64,000 bases of DNA, from contig CBDCCU010000001.1 in NCBI GenBank assembly GCA_965214955.1, positions 186,001 to 250,000 on the forward strand. The letters are read 5' to 3'. Made by a program: the position numbers and the translations under genes. Below, in pieces: positions 17,409-26,131 of the stretch (its first letter is position 1; every line of letters starts with the position of its first letter). This stretch comes from Aliikangiella sp965214955 (GTDB lineage Bacteria; Pseudomonadota; Gammaproteobacteria; Enterobacterales; Kangiellaceae). Under the pieces are notes generated by a model. It had not been told where the DNA came from. It saw nothing but the letters and a program-made list of their open reading frames with translations, and did no database searches.

Positions 17409-18443
17409 ATGACTAAAGATAAGCAAGTAAAAATATTAGGAATTGAAAGCTCTTGTGATGAAACGGGAGTTGCCATTTATGATCAAGAAAATGGCATTAT
17501 TGCTCACCAACTTTATTCGCAAGTAAAGCTTCATCAAGATTATGGTGGTGTAGTGCCAGAATTAGCTTCGCGCGATCATGTGAGAAAGATGTTGCCATTA
17601 GTAAAAGCGGCTTTAACTGAGGCAAATTGTACACCACAAGATATTAGCGCTATTGCTTATACTCAAGGCCCAGGGTTAATTGGTGCTTTGCTGGTTGGCG
17701 CTAGTGTAGCAAAGAGTATGGCTATGGCTTGGGATAAACCCGCACTTGGCATTCATCATTTAGAAGGGCATTTATTAGCGCCTATGCTAGAAGATGAAAA
17801 GCCTAATTATCCTTTTTTAGCCTTATTAGTTTCTGGTGGGCATACTATGTTGGTGGATGTGCGCGGCTTGGGTGAGTACGAGATTATCGGTGAGTCCATT
17901 GATGATGCCGCAGGTGAAGCTTTTGATAAAACCGCTAAAATTATGGGGCTTGAGTATCCTGGCGGCCCTTTGCTTGCCAAGCTAGCGACAAAAGGAGATG
18001 GCTCAGCGGTAAGGTTTCCTAGGCCAATGACCGACAGACCGGGTTTAGATTTTAGTTTTAGTGGATTAAAAACTTTTGCGGCTAATCAAATTAATGCTTG
18101 TGATAAAAGTGAGCAGTCACTTGCCAATATTGCCGAAGCTTTTCAAGAGGCGGTTGTTGATACTTTGGTTATTAAGTGCAAACGTGCGCTAAAGCAAACC
18201 AACCATAAAAGTTTAGTAGTTGCTGGCGGAGTAAGTGCTAACTTAAGTTTGCGCGGCAAACTAGCAGAATTAATGAATAAGAATAATGGTAAGGTTTATT
18301 ATCCACGTCAAGAATACTGTACTGACAATGGAGCAATGATTGCTTATGCGGGTTATTGCCAGTTTATGCAGGCTCAGCAAGATAAAGATCATCAAATTGG
18401 GGTTAACCCAAGATGGCCGCTTTCGGAAGCCATCTTAAGTTAG
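17409..18443 (+). CDS. tsaD: tRNA N6-adenosine threonylcarbamoyltransferase
   Basis: The 344-residue ASKHA-fold protein has the N-terminal LGIESSCDETG motif, the metal-binding HLEGH in GIHHLEGHLLAPM, SGGHTMLV, and the C-terminal YCTDNGAMIAYAG. It transfers the threonylcarbamoyl group to A37 of tRNAs reading ANN codons, together with TsaB and TsaE. The ATG at 17409 was preferred to the in-frame TTG at 17394 because homologues begin a few residues before KILGIESS. It is divergent from rpsU, a typical arrangement. Confidence 0.97.
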   Translation: MTKDKQVKILGIESSCDETGVAIYDQENGIIAHQLYSQVKLHQDYGGVVPELASRDHVRKMLPLVKAALTEANCTPQDISAIAYTQGPGLIGALLVGASVAKSMAMAWDKPALGIHHLEGHLLAPMLEDEKPNYPFLALLVSGGHTMLVDVRGLGEYEIIGESIDDAAGEAFDKTAKIMGLEYPGGPLLAKLATKGDGSAVRFPRPMTDRPGLDFSFSGLKTFAANQINACDKSEQSLANIAEAFQEAVVDTLVIKCKRALKQTNHKSLVVAGGVSANLSLRGKLAELMNKNNGKVYYPRQEYCTDNGAMIAYAGYCQFMQAQQDKDHQIGVNPRWPLSEAILS

Positions 18444-18456
18444 GGTGATGAAGTGC

Positions 18457-18550
<94 letters not shown>

Positions 18551-18552
18551 AT

Positions 18553-19416
18553 TTATAGTTTGGTTACTTGATAGCCTTTGCGTTTTAATTGCTCTACTAG
18601 GCCATCTTCACCAATTAAATGCGCTGCACCCACTAATACAAACTCTATTTCGGGGGTTTTAAAATAAGATTCTACTACGGGCATCCAGCGGTTGTTTCTA
18701 TCGGTTAGTAGTGTTTTATACATTTTAGGATATTCTGCTTTCATTTCTAAATTAACAATTTCGTTTAACGCTTTGCTATTGCCGTTTTTCCAATACTTAA
18801 GCATATCTAAAAATATATTTTGGGTAGAGTCGAGATCTTTCAGTAGTTTTTGATAAAAGATTTCTTCGTTTCCAATACCAATAGACGACATAAATTCTAA
18901 TTGTTCGCGTACGGTTTCAAGTTGCAGTTGTTTTTTGCCGTCAGCTTTGGCTTTTTCTGAAAAAAACAAGTCAATCCCTTTTTGGGTAACTCCCATTTTT
19001 TGCAGTTCAATCATGGTAAGAGCCGACATAATCATGCCAGGCTTGGCTTTTCTCATGTATTCTAATGACAACCCTAGTGACTTAGCTTTTTCATTGAGCT
19101 TGGCATAGGTTTTTTCTGACATTACTGACTTTAATGTTTTGTCATCACTGTAGCTTAATAACTTAATAACCTCTACTTGGATTGCTGGTGACTGTAATCC
19201 TTCGATGTCAGTTTCAAAGGTTAGTGCTTGAGAGTTAGCGTATGCTTGGTGAAATTCTGGCGGCAAAGGGTAATCTTGCGCGCGTAATACATGAATGGTT
19301 CCACCTAAGTAAACGGTTTGACCGTTTTTACTGGCCTTCCATACAGATGTATCGGCCAATGTGGTAAAAGACAAACTACAAGCAATAATCAGTGATAAAT
19401 ATTTTTTCATAATCAT
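18553..19416 (-). CDS. TraB/GumN family protein (COG3735), exported
   Basis: The 287-residue protein has a signal peptide (KKYLSLIIACSLSFTTLA) and the TraB/GumN signature GGTIHVL near the N-terminus, with the paired VGAAHLIGEDGLVEQL near the C-terminus. These conserved His/Glu residues suggest a metal-dependent fold (TIKI/TraB superfamily, some members of which are proteases). The start may be the ATG at 19416 or the one two codons on. It is monocistronic, convergent with tsaD. Confidence 0.85.
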   Translation of the reverse strand: MIMKKYLSLIIACSLSFTTLADTSVWKASKNGQTVYLGGTIHVLRAQDYPLPPEFHQAYANSQALTFETDIEGLQSPAIQVEVIKLLSYSDDKTLKSVMSEKTYAKLNEKAKSLGLSLEYMRKAKPGMIMSALTMIELQKMGVTQKGIDLFFSEKAKADGKKQLQLETVREQLEFMSSIGIGNEEIFYQKLLKDLDSTQNIFLDMLKYWKNGNSKALNEIVNLEMKAEYPKMYKTLLTDRNNRWMPVVESYFKTPEIEFVLVGAAHLIGEDGLVEQLKRKGYQVTKL

Positions 19417-19467
19417 TTCCTTTGAATGACAAGTTTAGGGCGACAAGTTTGAGACAGCCAGAAATTA

Positions 19468-20052
19468 TTACTGACCTAAATAAGGTTCACTACCTTTGAA
19501 TATTCGGACAATATTTTTAAAATGTCGCGTCAGTATAACAAATGACATGAGTAAAACGGGCATTATATTATAAGGTAAAAAATAACCAATATAAGCGGGC
19601 AGTAGCAGTGAAGCAAAAATTGAAGCAACCGATGAGCGCTTAAAAGTCCAAGCGGTTAATAACCAAGTGCCAATAAAGAATAATCCATAAGCGGGCAAAC
19701 AAATAACCAAAATGGTTAATAAGCTGGCAACCCCTTTGCCACCATTAAAGCGATAAAAAATAGGAAAGCAGTGTCCTACTAAGGCAAATAAACCTAGCCA
19801 AAGCAACTGGCTTGTTTCTACTTTAAAATAATCGGCAATTAATAAAGGAAAGGCGGTTTTAAACATATCACCTGCTAATGTGGCAATTGCTGCTTTTTTC
19901 CCGCCTATTCTTAACACATTAGTTGCGCCGGGATTGTTTGAGCCTGTAACCGTTGGATCGGGCAACGTGAATATGCGGCAAATCCAAATAGCGGAGTTAA
20001 TTGAGCCACATAAATAAGCTAGTGCAATAAGCTGAAGAAATAAAATGTCCAT
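19468..20052 (-). CDS. plsY: Glycerol-3-phosphate acyltransferase PlsY
   Basis: The 194-residue polytopic protein has the PlsY motifs GSINSAIWI, GSNNPGATNVLR (phosphate binding) and RFNGGKGVAS. It moves acyl groups from acyl-phosphate to glycerol-3-phosphate, the first step of phospholipid synthesis, working with PlsX. It is divergent from folB, as in many gammaproteobacteria. Confidence 0.95.
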   Translation of the reverse strand: MDILFLQLIALAYLCGSINSAIWICRIFTLPDPTVTGSNNPGATNVLRIGGKKAAIATLAGDMFKTAFPLLIADYFKVETSQLLWLGLFALVGHCFPIFYRFNGGKGVASLLTILVICLPAYGLFFIGTWLLTAWTFKRSSVASIFASLLLPAYIGYFLPYNIMPVLLMSFVILTRHFKNIVRIFKGSEPYLGQ

Positions 20053-20188
20053 TGTGTTCAGGATACTGTTGCGCTAGCCAGATATTGAGTGTTGTAAAGA
20101 TTGTAAATGATTCTATATGCAAATAGAATCGTGGATATTCACACTTTTTGGTTTTTTACCAAACAATTCAATTTTTAAGCGAGTAATC

Positions 20189-20545
20189 ATGGACATTGTT
20201 TTTGTACGGCAACTAGAAGTTAACACGGTGATTGGCGTGTTTGATTGGGAACGTGAAATCAAACAGAAATTAGTGTTTGACCTAGAGCTAGGTACGGACA
20301 TTTCAAGTGCAGCAAAAAGTGACGATTTAAAAGATACCTTAGACTATAAAGCCATTTCTCATGCGGTTTATAACTTTGTTGAAAACAGCGAATATCAGTT
20401 AGTTGAAACCGTAGCCGAAAAAGTTGCATCTTTAATCTTAAATGAGTTTCCCGTAAAGTGGCTAAAACTTACTCTTGATAAACCCGGTGCAGTTAGCATT
20501 GCGAAAAGTGTTGGAGTTCAAATAGAAAGGGGTTCGCGCGAGTGA
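20189..20545 (+). CDS. folB: Dihydroneopterin aldolase
   Basis: The 118-residue FolB begins MDIVFVRQLEVNTVIGVFDW. The active-site Glu region follows WEREIKQ, and the family Lys is in WLKLTLDKPGAV. It converts 7,8-dihydroneopterin to 6-hydroxymethyl-dihydropterin in folate synthesis. The ATG at 20189 was chosen because the upstream extension to 20117 has no homology and there is a purine-rich site (AAGCGAG) before 20189. It overlaps folK by four bases. Confidence 0.95.
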   Translation: MDIVFVRQLEVNTVIGVFDWEREIKQKLVFDLELGTDISSAAKSDDLKDTLDYKAISHAVYNFVENSEYQLVETVAEKVASLILNEFPVKWLKLTLDKPGAVSIAKSVGVQIERGSRE

Positions 20546-21036
20546 GCTTAAATAACGAATTAACCACGGTTTATTTAGGTATTGGCAGCAATATTGAACC
20601 AGCTGAGAATATTGATTTAGCCAAAGCGCATTTAAAGCAGCTATTTTCTTATTGTGAATTTTCTAGCACCTATGAAACTGCGGCGGTAGGGTTTAAAGGG
20701 GATAACTTTTTAAATTTAGTTGCTAAGGTAAAAACAGACCTTTCTCTTGAAGCGCTTATATCACTAATAAAACAGTCAGAACTCACTTTGGGGAGAGTGC
20801 GAGGAAGCCAAAAATTTGCTGACAGACATATTGATATTGATATTTTACTCTTCAATAATTTGACTACCAATCACCCAATCGAATTGCCCCGCCAAGAAAT
20901 TTATCATAATGCCTATGTACTATGGCCCTTGGCAGAAGTTGCGCCTAATTTGGTTGATCCTATTTCTAAAAAGACATTTTTGCAGTTATGGAATAACTTT
21001 GATAAGAGCACGCAAACAATCGTCAAGATAGCTTAA
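20542..21036 (+). CDS. folK: 2-amino-4-hydroxy-6-hydroxymethyldihydropteridine diphosphokinase
   Basis: The 164-residue HPPK has the N-terminal YLGIGSNIEPAENI, the pterin-binding ENFLNLV-like FKGDNFLNLV, and the Mg/ATP motif RHIDIDILLF with LPRQEIYHNAYVLWPL. It pyrophosphorylates the FolB product. The GTG start at 20542 overlaps the folB stop, so translation is probably coupled. The reading frame is short of nothing obvious. Confidence 0.95.
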   Translation: MSLNNELTTVYLGIGSNIEPAENIDLAKAHLKQLFSYCEFSSTYETAAVGFKGDNFLNLVAKVKTDLSLEALISLIKQSELTLGRVRGSQKFADRHIDIDILLFNNLTTNHPIELPRQEIYHNAYVLWPLAEVAPNLVDPISKKTFLQLWNNFDKSTQTIVKIA

Positions 21037-21041
21037 GATCT

Positions 21042-21860
21042 TTAAATATAAAGCCTTCTTCCCCCGTCAACATTAATATTTTCCCCAGTGATATAGCTAG
21101 CTTTTAGTGCTAAAAAGGCTACGGTTTTAGCAATATGTTCAGGCGAGCCTAAATGTTTAAGGGCGGTATTATCTAATATGGCTTGTTGTTTCTGGCAAAC
21201 GGCTGGATCTTGAGGTGCATTTTCTGGCCGTGATTTTTCCGGGCACGACTTTTCCGGACTCGGTTTTTCTGGCCATGACTTTTCCGGCCATAATATAGCC
21301 CCAGGGCTTACGCTATTAACTCTAACCTTTGGCGCCATTTGCTCAGCCATCTGTTTGGTCGATTCTTTTAATGCTGCTTTCGCGGCGACATAAGCGGTGT
21401 GATCTTTTAATCCTGCTTCGGCATAAATATCAATCATGTTAACAATGCTTCCTTGCCGTTTTTTAAGAAAAGGCAAAGCAATGGTAGCTAGCTGACAAGG
21501 GGCTTTAAAGTTAACTGTCAGGTTTTGAATGAGCTGCTGAAAATAACCGTTACCATTTTGTGCTGTAAATAAGGTTGGATAAAACACCGAGGCATTGTTA
21601 ATAAGAATATCAATATGAGAAAACTGCTTAATCACATATTCAATTAATTGTTGTGAGGTTTCTGCGTTGTTTAAATTGCCACAAAATACATGGCAAGAGC
21701 GGCTTCTTAATTGATTAAGTTGTTCGGCTAACTTAAAGGCGGCATTTACCGATTGATTGCAATGCACAACAATATTGCATCCTTGATTGTGCAGTTCTAA
21801 TGCAATGGCTTTTCCCAGCCTAAGCGCGCCACCAGTGATTATTGCTGTTGGGTTAGTCAT
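21042..21860 (-). CDS. SDR-family pteridine reductase (FolM-like) with in-frame 15-bp repeat insert
   Basis: The 272-residue Rossmann protein has the SDR cofactor motif TGGALRLGKAIA, the NNAS motif (ILINNASVFYP), the catalytic YVAAKAALK and the C-terminal ITGENINVDGGRRLYI. It looks like the pteridine reductases that convert dihydrobiopterin or dihydrofolate with NADPH, which fits the folB-folK neighbours. After VNSVSPGAILWPE the substrate loop contains an expanded PEKS-type repeat encoded by tandem 15-mers at 21221-21295, an insert absent from typical members. It converges on folK, with five bases between the stops. Confidence 0.85.
   Translation of the reverse strand: MTNPTAIITGGALRLGKAIALELHNQGCNIVVHCNQSVNAAFKLAEQLNQLRSRSCHVFCGNLNNAETSQQLIEYVIKQFSHIDILINNASVFYPTLFTAQNGNGYFQQLIQNLTVNFKAPCQLATIALPFLKKRQGSIVNMIDIYAEAGLKDHTAYVAAKAALKESTKQMAEQMAPKVRVNSVSPGAILWPEKSWPEKPSPEKSCPEKSRPENAPQDPAVCQKQQAILDNTALKHLGSPEHIAKTVAFLALKASYITGENINVDGGRRLYI
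21221..21295 (-). repeat. Coding minisatellite: five 15-bp units (PEKS-type)
   Basis: Five in-register 15-mers begin at 21221, 21236, 21251, 21266 and 21281, each starting TTTCTGG or TTTCCGG on the forward strand and encoding xPEKS or close variants in the pteridine reductase. All units keep the reading frame. The position is the flexible substrate loop after ILWPE. Confidence 0.9.
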
Positions 21861-21906
21861 AAAATATGCTAGCCTTAGCCAAAAATGAGAAACCGATAAT
21901 AACCTT

Positions 21907-23070
21907 ATGCCTCAACCTCAACAACCCGTAAGTTTGTCACCGCAAGCGGCTAAAATTCATTTTGAGCTTAAGTCGTTAATTCAACAAAAAATTGCTGATA
22001 ACGATGGATACATTGATTTTCAGCAGTTTATGCAAATGGCGCTTTATCAGCCAAGCTTGGGTTATTACCAAAACTCATTGCATAAATTTGGTGAGCAAGG
22101 CGATTTTGTGACTGCGCCAGAAATGGGCAACTTATTTGCTAAAGGTTTAGCCAATGCAATTTTTTCATTAGATAAATCAGAGTCAAAAAAATTACTTGAA
22201 TTAGGCGCAGGAAGTGGCGCTTTAGCAATTGAGTTGTTAATTGCCTTAGATGATTTAAATAGATTGCCAGAGCAATATTTTATTTTAGAGCCAAGTGCTA
22301 GTTTACAAGGTTTTCAAAAAAAACAAATTGAGCAAAAAGTGCCTCATCTGACTTCTAAAGTCAGTTGGTTAAGTGAATTACCAAGTAATTTTGAGGGTAT
22401 TGTTTTTGGCAATGAGGTTGTTGATGCCATTCCTTTTCAGGTAATTAAAAAGATCCAAAACACATGGCTTAAGCAAAATATAGGTTTTAACCCTAGCTCT
22501 GATGAATTTATTTGGATTGATGGCAAAGAAATTAACGATAGCGCATTTTTATCGGCGGTTGAGCATTTAAAAACTTCTCAAGAGGGTTATCAAACCGAAT
22601 ATCGACCTTTGCAAAAAGGTTGGGTTAAAAGTGTTTTACAGTCAATTAAAAAAGGGCATTTATTGTTAATTGACTATGGCTATCCGCAAGCTGAGTATTA
22701 TCACCCGCAGCGCATTAATGGTTCATTACGCTGTTTTAGTCGTCATTTATCTCACAGCCAGCCGCTTGCACTTGCAGGGCTGCAAGATATAACCGCTCAT
22801 GTTGACTTTACTGAGCTGGCTAAGGCAATGGTTAATAGCGGTTTTAATATTGACGGCTTTACCACTCAGGCGGGCTTTTTGTTAGAAAACAAGGTATTAG
22901 AGCATGCAATATCTAGCAATCAAAACGAACAAATAAAGCTTAGTCAGCAAATGCAAAAGCTTACTGCGCCAGGGCAAATGGGTGAGGTGATGAAAGTGAT
23001 TGTTTGTAGTAAAAATAGCAAAAGCCCTATGAGCGGTTTTAGTCTGCAAGATCAATTGCATCGCCTTTAA
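21907..23070 (+). CDS. MidA/NDUFAF7-like SAM-dependent methyltransferase (COG1565)
   Basis: The 387-residue protein has the N-terminal substrate segment (IDFQQFMQMALYQPSLGYYQ), the SAM-binding KLLELGAGSGALAIELL, and the family-specific GIVFGNEVVDAIPFQV and LLLIDYGYPQAEYYHP. Mitochondrial MidA/NDUFAF7 dimethylates an arginine of complex I. The bacterial target is not established. It is divergent from the pteridine reductase, with 46 bases between the two starts. Confidence 0.9.
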   Translation: MPQPQQPVSLSPQAAKIHFELKSLIQQKIADNDGYIDFQQFMQMALYQPSLGYYQNSLHKFGEQGDFVTAPEMGNLFAKGLANAIFSLDKSESKKLLELGAGSGALAIELLIALDDLNRLPEQYFILEPSASLQGFQKKQIEQKVPHLTSKVSWLSELPSNFEGIVFGNEVVDAIPFQVIKKIQNTWLKQNIGFNPSSDEFIWIDGKEINDSAFLSAVEHLKTSQEGYQTEYRPLQKGWVKSVLQSIKKGHLLLIDYGYPQAEYYHPQRINGSLRCFSRHLSHSQPLALAGLQDITAHVDFTELAKAMVNSGFNIDGFTTQAGFLLENKVLEHAISSNQNEQIKLSQQMQKLTAPGQMGEVMKVIVCSKNSKSPMSGFSLQDQLHRL

Positions 23071-23156
23071 AATGTTGTTTTTAAAACACTTGGGATTAAT
23101 CATTGCTTCGATTACAATCGGGCACTTCAAACTAAACTATTTAAAAGACTAAAATA

Positions 23157-23417
23157 ATGCCGTCACGTTTACAGTGGATCTTGCTTTTTTGTTTTATGCT
23201 CATTAGCCCCAATGCATTTGCCGCCGAAGTCGTGCCTTGGAAAAGCTATTTATTTTTTGTTATGACCATTGCCGCAATTATTGGTGGATATTTTGCCTAT
23301 AAAAACCCAAAGGCCGAAGGCGGCATGACCAAATTTTTACTAGCGGGTTTATATTTTTGGCTGATTACTTTTGCACAGCTGATCATTTTGTCATTGCTCT
23401 ATTACTTTACCAAATAA
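23157..23417 (+). CDS. Small membrane protein of unknown function
   Basis: The 86-residue protein has a signal peptide (LQWILLFCFMLISPNAFA) and two further hydrophobic helices (LFFVMTIAAIIGGYFAY and LLAGLYFWLITFAQLIIL). No known domain was recognised. It sits 19 bases upstream of uppP and shares its strand, so it may be co-transcribed with it and affect envelope lipid recycling, though nothing in the sequence proves this. Confidence 0.65.
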   Translation: MPSRLQWILLFCFMLISPNAFAAEVVPWKSYLFFVMTIAAIIGGYFAYKNPKAEGGMTKFLLAGLYFWLITFAQLIILSLLYYFTK

Positions 23418-23436
23418 CCAATAAAAAGGATCACAA

Positions 23437-24240
23437 ATGGATTGGGTTGAAGCGGTTTTACTCGCTATTATTCAAGGGCTTACAGAGTTTTTACCAATTT
23501 CAAGCTCGGCACATTTAATACTGCCTTCACAGCTTTTAGGTTGGACCGAGCAAGGGCTAGCTTTTGACGTTGCAGTTCATGTTGGCTCACTTGCTGCGGT
23601 GCTTTTTTATTTTCGTGATGAAGTTGCCCGCATGATCACCTCATGGTTTAGCTGGGTGTTTAAAGGCGAAAAAAGCCAAGATGGCCGATTAGCATGGGCG
23701 GTTATTTGGGGAACTTTCCCCGTTGGTTTAGTGGGTGTTACATTTGCGGTTTTAGATATTGTTGATAACTATTTAAGGGCAACTTCCGTTATTGCCGCAA
23801 CCACCATTATTTTTGCATTAGTTTTATGGTGGGCCGATGCCAAAGCCAAAGAAGCAAGAGATGAATATAGCATTGGCTTAAAAGATATTTTAGTGATTGG
23901 TTGCGCGCAAGCTATTGCTTTAATTCCAGGTACTTCTCGCTCGGGTATTACCATGACCGCAGGCTTAATGGTTGGGTTAACCAGAACTGCGGCAGCAAGA
24001 TTTTCATTTTTATTGTCTATTCCCGCCATTGTATTATCAGGCGGATATCAATCGGTAAAACTAGCCACAGGTGAAGCGCCAGTTGATTGGCAAATGTTAA
24101 TTTTAGGCACAGTTATTTCTGGCGTTGCGGCGCTTACCTGTATTCACTACTTTTTGATATTGCTCGAAAAAGTAGGATTTAAACCGTTTATTTTTTATCG
24201 GCTAGTGTTGGGTGTGGTTTTGATTGGATTGATGGTTTAA
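23437..24240 (+). CDS. uppP: Undecaprenyl-diphosphate phosphatase (UppP/BacA)
   Basis: The 267-residue polytopic protein has both conserved motifs, LTEFLPISSSAHLILP near the N-terminus and the phosphatase loop PGTSRSGITMTAGL. It dephosphorylates undecaprenyl diphosphate to recycle the lipid carrier for peptidoglycan. An AAAAGGATC ribosome binding site precedes the ATG. It is followed by the repeat-dense spacer at 24241-24701. Confidence 0.97.
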   Translation: MDWVEAVLLAIIQGLTEFLPISSSAHLILPSQLLGWTEQGLAFDVAVHVGSLAAVLFYFRDEVARMITSWFSWVFKGEKSQDGRLAWAVIWGTFPVGLVGVTFAVLDIVDNYLRATSVIAATTIIFALVLWWADAKAKEARDEYSIGLKDILVIGCAQAIALIPGTSRSGITMTAGLMVGLTRTAAARFSFLLSIPAIVLSGGYQSVKLATGEAPVDWQMLILGTVISGVAALTCIHYFLILLEKVGFKPFIFYRLVLGVVLIGLMV

Positions 24241-24701
24241 AAGGCTAATTACTCACGCTAAACTCCGTTCCCCCTGAGCTTGTCGAAGGGTAGGCTTAGT
24301 TATGTGAGATGTTTAGATCTGCATACCAACCAAATAATCCTCTAACTCTCCCTAGCCCTTTCTTTGCAAAAGAGAGGGGACTGGTTATTTCCTCGTTCCC
24401 ACGCTCCTGCGTGGGAATGCATATCAAAGCTAATAACTTACGCTAAACACTGCCAACCCCACCCAGCCTCCCCTTGCGAAGGGGAGGGGCTTAGTTTTAG
24501 GGTGGTTGTTAGTTCACTCCCTCTCCCAGTGGGAGAGGGTTGGGGAGAGGGTTGGGGAGAGGGTTGGGGAGAGGGGGAATGTTTAGACTGGCATACCAGC
24601 CAAATAACCCTCTAACTCTCCCCAGCCTTCTCTTTGCAAAAGAGAGGGGACTGGTTATTTCCTCGTTCCCACGCTCCTGCGTGGGAATGCATACCTCACG
24701 C
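24241..24701. repeat. Repeat-dense spacer between uppP and cca (several REP families)
   Basis: No gene fits here. The spacer holds the palindrome CCCTGAGCTTGTCGAAGGG (24272-24290, also near 6151). It has a direct duplication of about 113 bp (24311-24423 and 24581-24693, both starting GTTTAGA and ending in CGTTCCCACGCTCCTGCGTG). A tandem 12-mer array GAGAGGGTTGGG lies at 24532-24578, with about four copies. Each long copy also contains a CTCTCC...AGAGAGGGG hairpin. The duplication shows that REP-bearing blocks have been copied locally. Confidence 0.85.
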
Positions 24702-25934
24702 TTAACATTCAACCTCAGAAAAAAGAAAATGCTTAACCTTACTCACCCTTTGTCGATGAATTTCTTCCCCTAACTTCTTCCCTTGATAGCCTTGCTCAAT
24801 TAATGCTTTGGGTTGAATAGACTGACATAATTTTAATGCTTTTTTCATTATCTCTGCTTGAGGATAAGGTTTGTTTTCAAATCCTGTTCTACCTTTAAAG
24901 TCGGCTTCACACACTTGCAAAAATTGATTAAATCGGTCGGTTTTTCTAAACGCGTCGGTTTTTTCTAGCACTTTTACAACGGTAGAAGGTTTTAGCTCTT
25001 CTATTCTGTGCAAGTGAAGATGATATTCACTGGCTATTTTGGCGAGTTTTTCGTATTCGCTTGGTGATTTTATTCGTCGGCTTAGGTTTTGCGCTAATGG
25101 TACACCAAGTTTTTCGTGTCCTGCATGACTAGGGTATTTTTCAACGGGTGTTGCGCCTTTGCCTAAGTCGTGACAAAGAGCCGCAAAGCGAGTGACGGTA
25201 TTGTTTGTTAATAACGCGGCTTGTTCTAATACCATCATGGTGTGAATACCAGTATCAATTTCGGGGTGCCATTTTTCTGGGTTGGGTATGCCCCAAAGTA
25301 TATCAAGCTCGGCAAACCAGTCTTTTAATCCGCCACATTGTTTTAATACTTTAAAGTATACTTGTGGTGATTTTTCGGCTAAGGCTCTAACGGTTTCTTT
25401 CCATACTCGCTCTGCTGCAAGGTGTTTTAATTCGCCCGACTGGCAAATTTGCTGCATTAAAGCGAGCGTTTCTGGTGCAATGGTGAAACCTAAATGATGA
25501 TAACGCGCGGCAAATCGGGCAACCCTAAGCACCCTTAAAGGATCTTCTTGAAAAGCGGGTGATACGTGACGCAATATTTTATTGCTAATATCCTGCTGAC
25601 CATTATAAGGATCAACTAAGTTTCCATTGTTATCTTCAGCAATGGCATTAATGGTAAGGTCGCGCCTGATTAAGTCTTGCTCTATGGTGACACTAGGATC
25701 AGCAAATACTTCAAAGCCGTGGTAGCCAAAGCCTTGTTTGCGCTCGGTGCGTGCTAGAGCGTATTCTTCATTGGTTTTTGGGTGTAAAAATACGGGAAAG
25801 TCTTTGCCTACTTGTTTATAGCCTTGTTCAAGCATTTGATTTGGTGTTGCACCAACCACCAGCCAGTCTTTTTCTACTACTGGATAATCTAATAGCTTAT
25901 CTCTGACCGCACCGCCAACTAAAAATATTTGCAT
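24702..25934 (-). CDS. cca: Multifunctional CCA-adding tRNA nucleotidyltransferase
   Basis: The 410-residue protein has the class II nucleotidyltransferase start GGAVRDKLLDYPV, the metal-binding DWLVVG region, RRDLTINAIAED and a C-terminal HD domain (ALCHDLGKG). This is the E. coli type with phosphohydrolase activity. It adds or repairs the 3' CCA of tRNAs. The 3' end runs into the repeat-rich spacer. The start at 25934 was kept because MQIFLVGGAVRD is the conserved N-terminus. Confidence 0.96.
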   Translation of the reverse strand: MQIFLVGGAVRDKLLDYPVVEKDWLVVGATPNQMLEQGYKQVGKDFPVFLHPKTNEEYALARTERKQGFGYHGFEVFADPSVTIEQDLIRRDLTINAIAEDNNGNLVDPYNGQQDISNKILRHVSPAFQEDPLRVLRVARFAARYHHLGFTIAPETLALMQQICQSGELKHLAAERVWKETVRALAEKSPQVYFKVLKQCGGLKDWFAELDILWGIPNPEKWHPEIDTGIHTMMVLEQAALLTNNTVTRFAALCHDLGKGATPVEKYPSHAGHEKLGVPLAQNLSRRIKSPSEYEKLAKIASEYHLHLHRIEELKPSTVVKVLEKTDAFRKTDRFNQFLQVCEADFKGRTGFENKPYPQAEIMKKALKLCQSIQPKALIEQGYQGKKLGEEIHRQRVSKVKHFLFSEVEC

Positions 25935-26131
25935 AATATTCAGTGAGTTATTGATTAATAACCTAAATTCTTGACTTAACTACAAGTTGTCAATCATCAT
26001 AGCTTACTTTAACGGTTATTGGCTAACCTAAAACTAGCGCATTTAAGATAAATTTAACCCTGTGATGGTGTTTTTTGCGTTTTTAACAATTTATCCAATC
26101 AATCTTTAGTAACGTTAATCACTGAATATAT

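Noticed and set aside
24364..24773. ORFs across the uppP-cca spacer, including a Gly-Trp-Gly-Glu repeat
   Set aside because: They are translations of REP blocks and the 12-mer array. The frames have no homology and differ between the duplicated copies.
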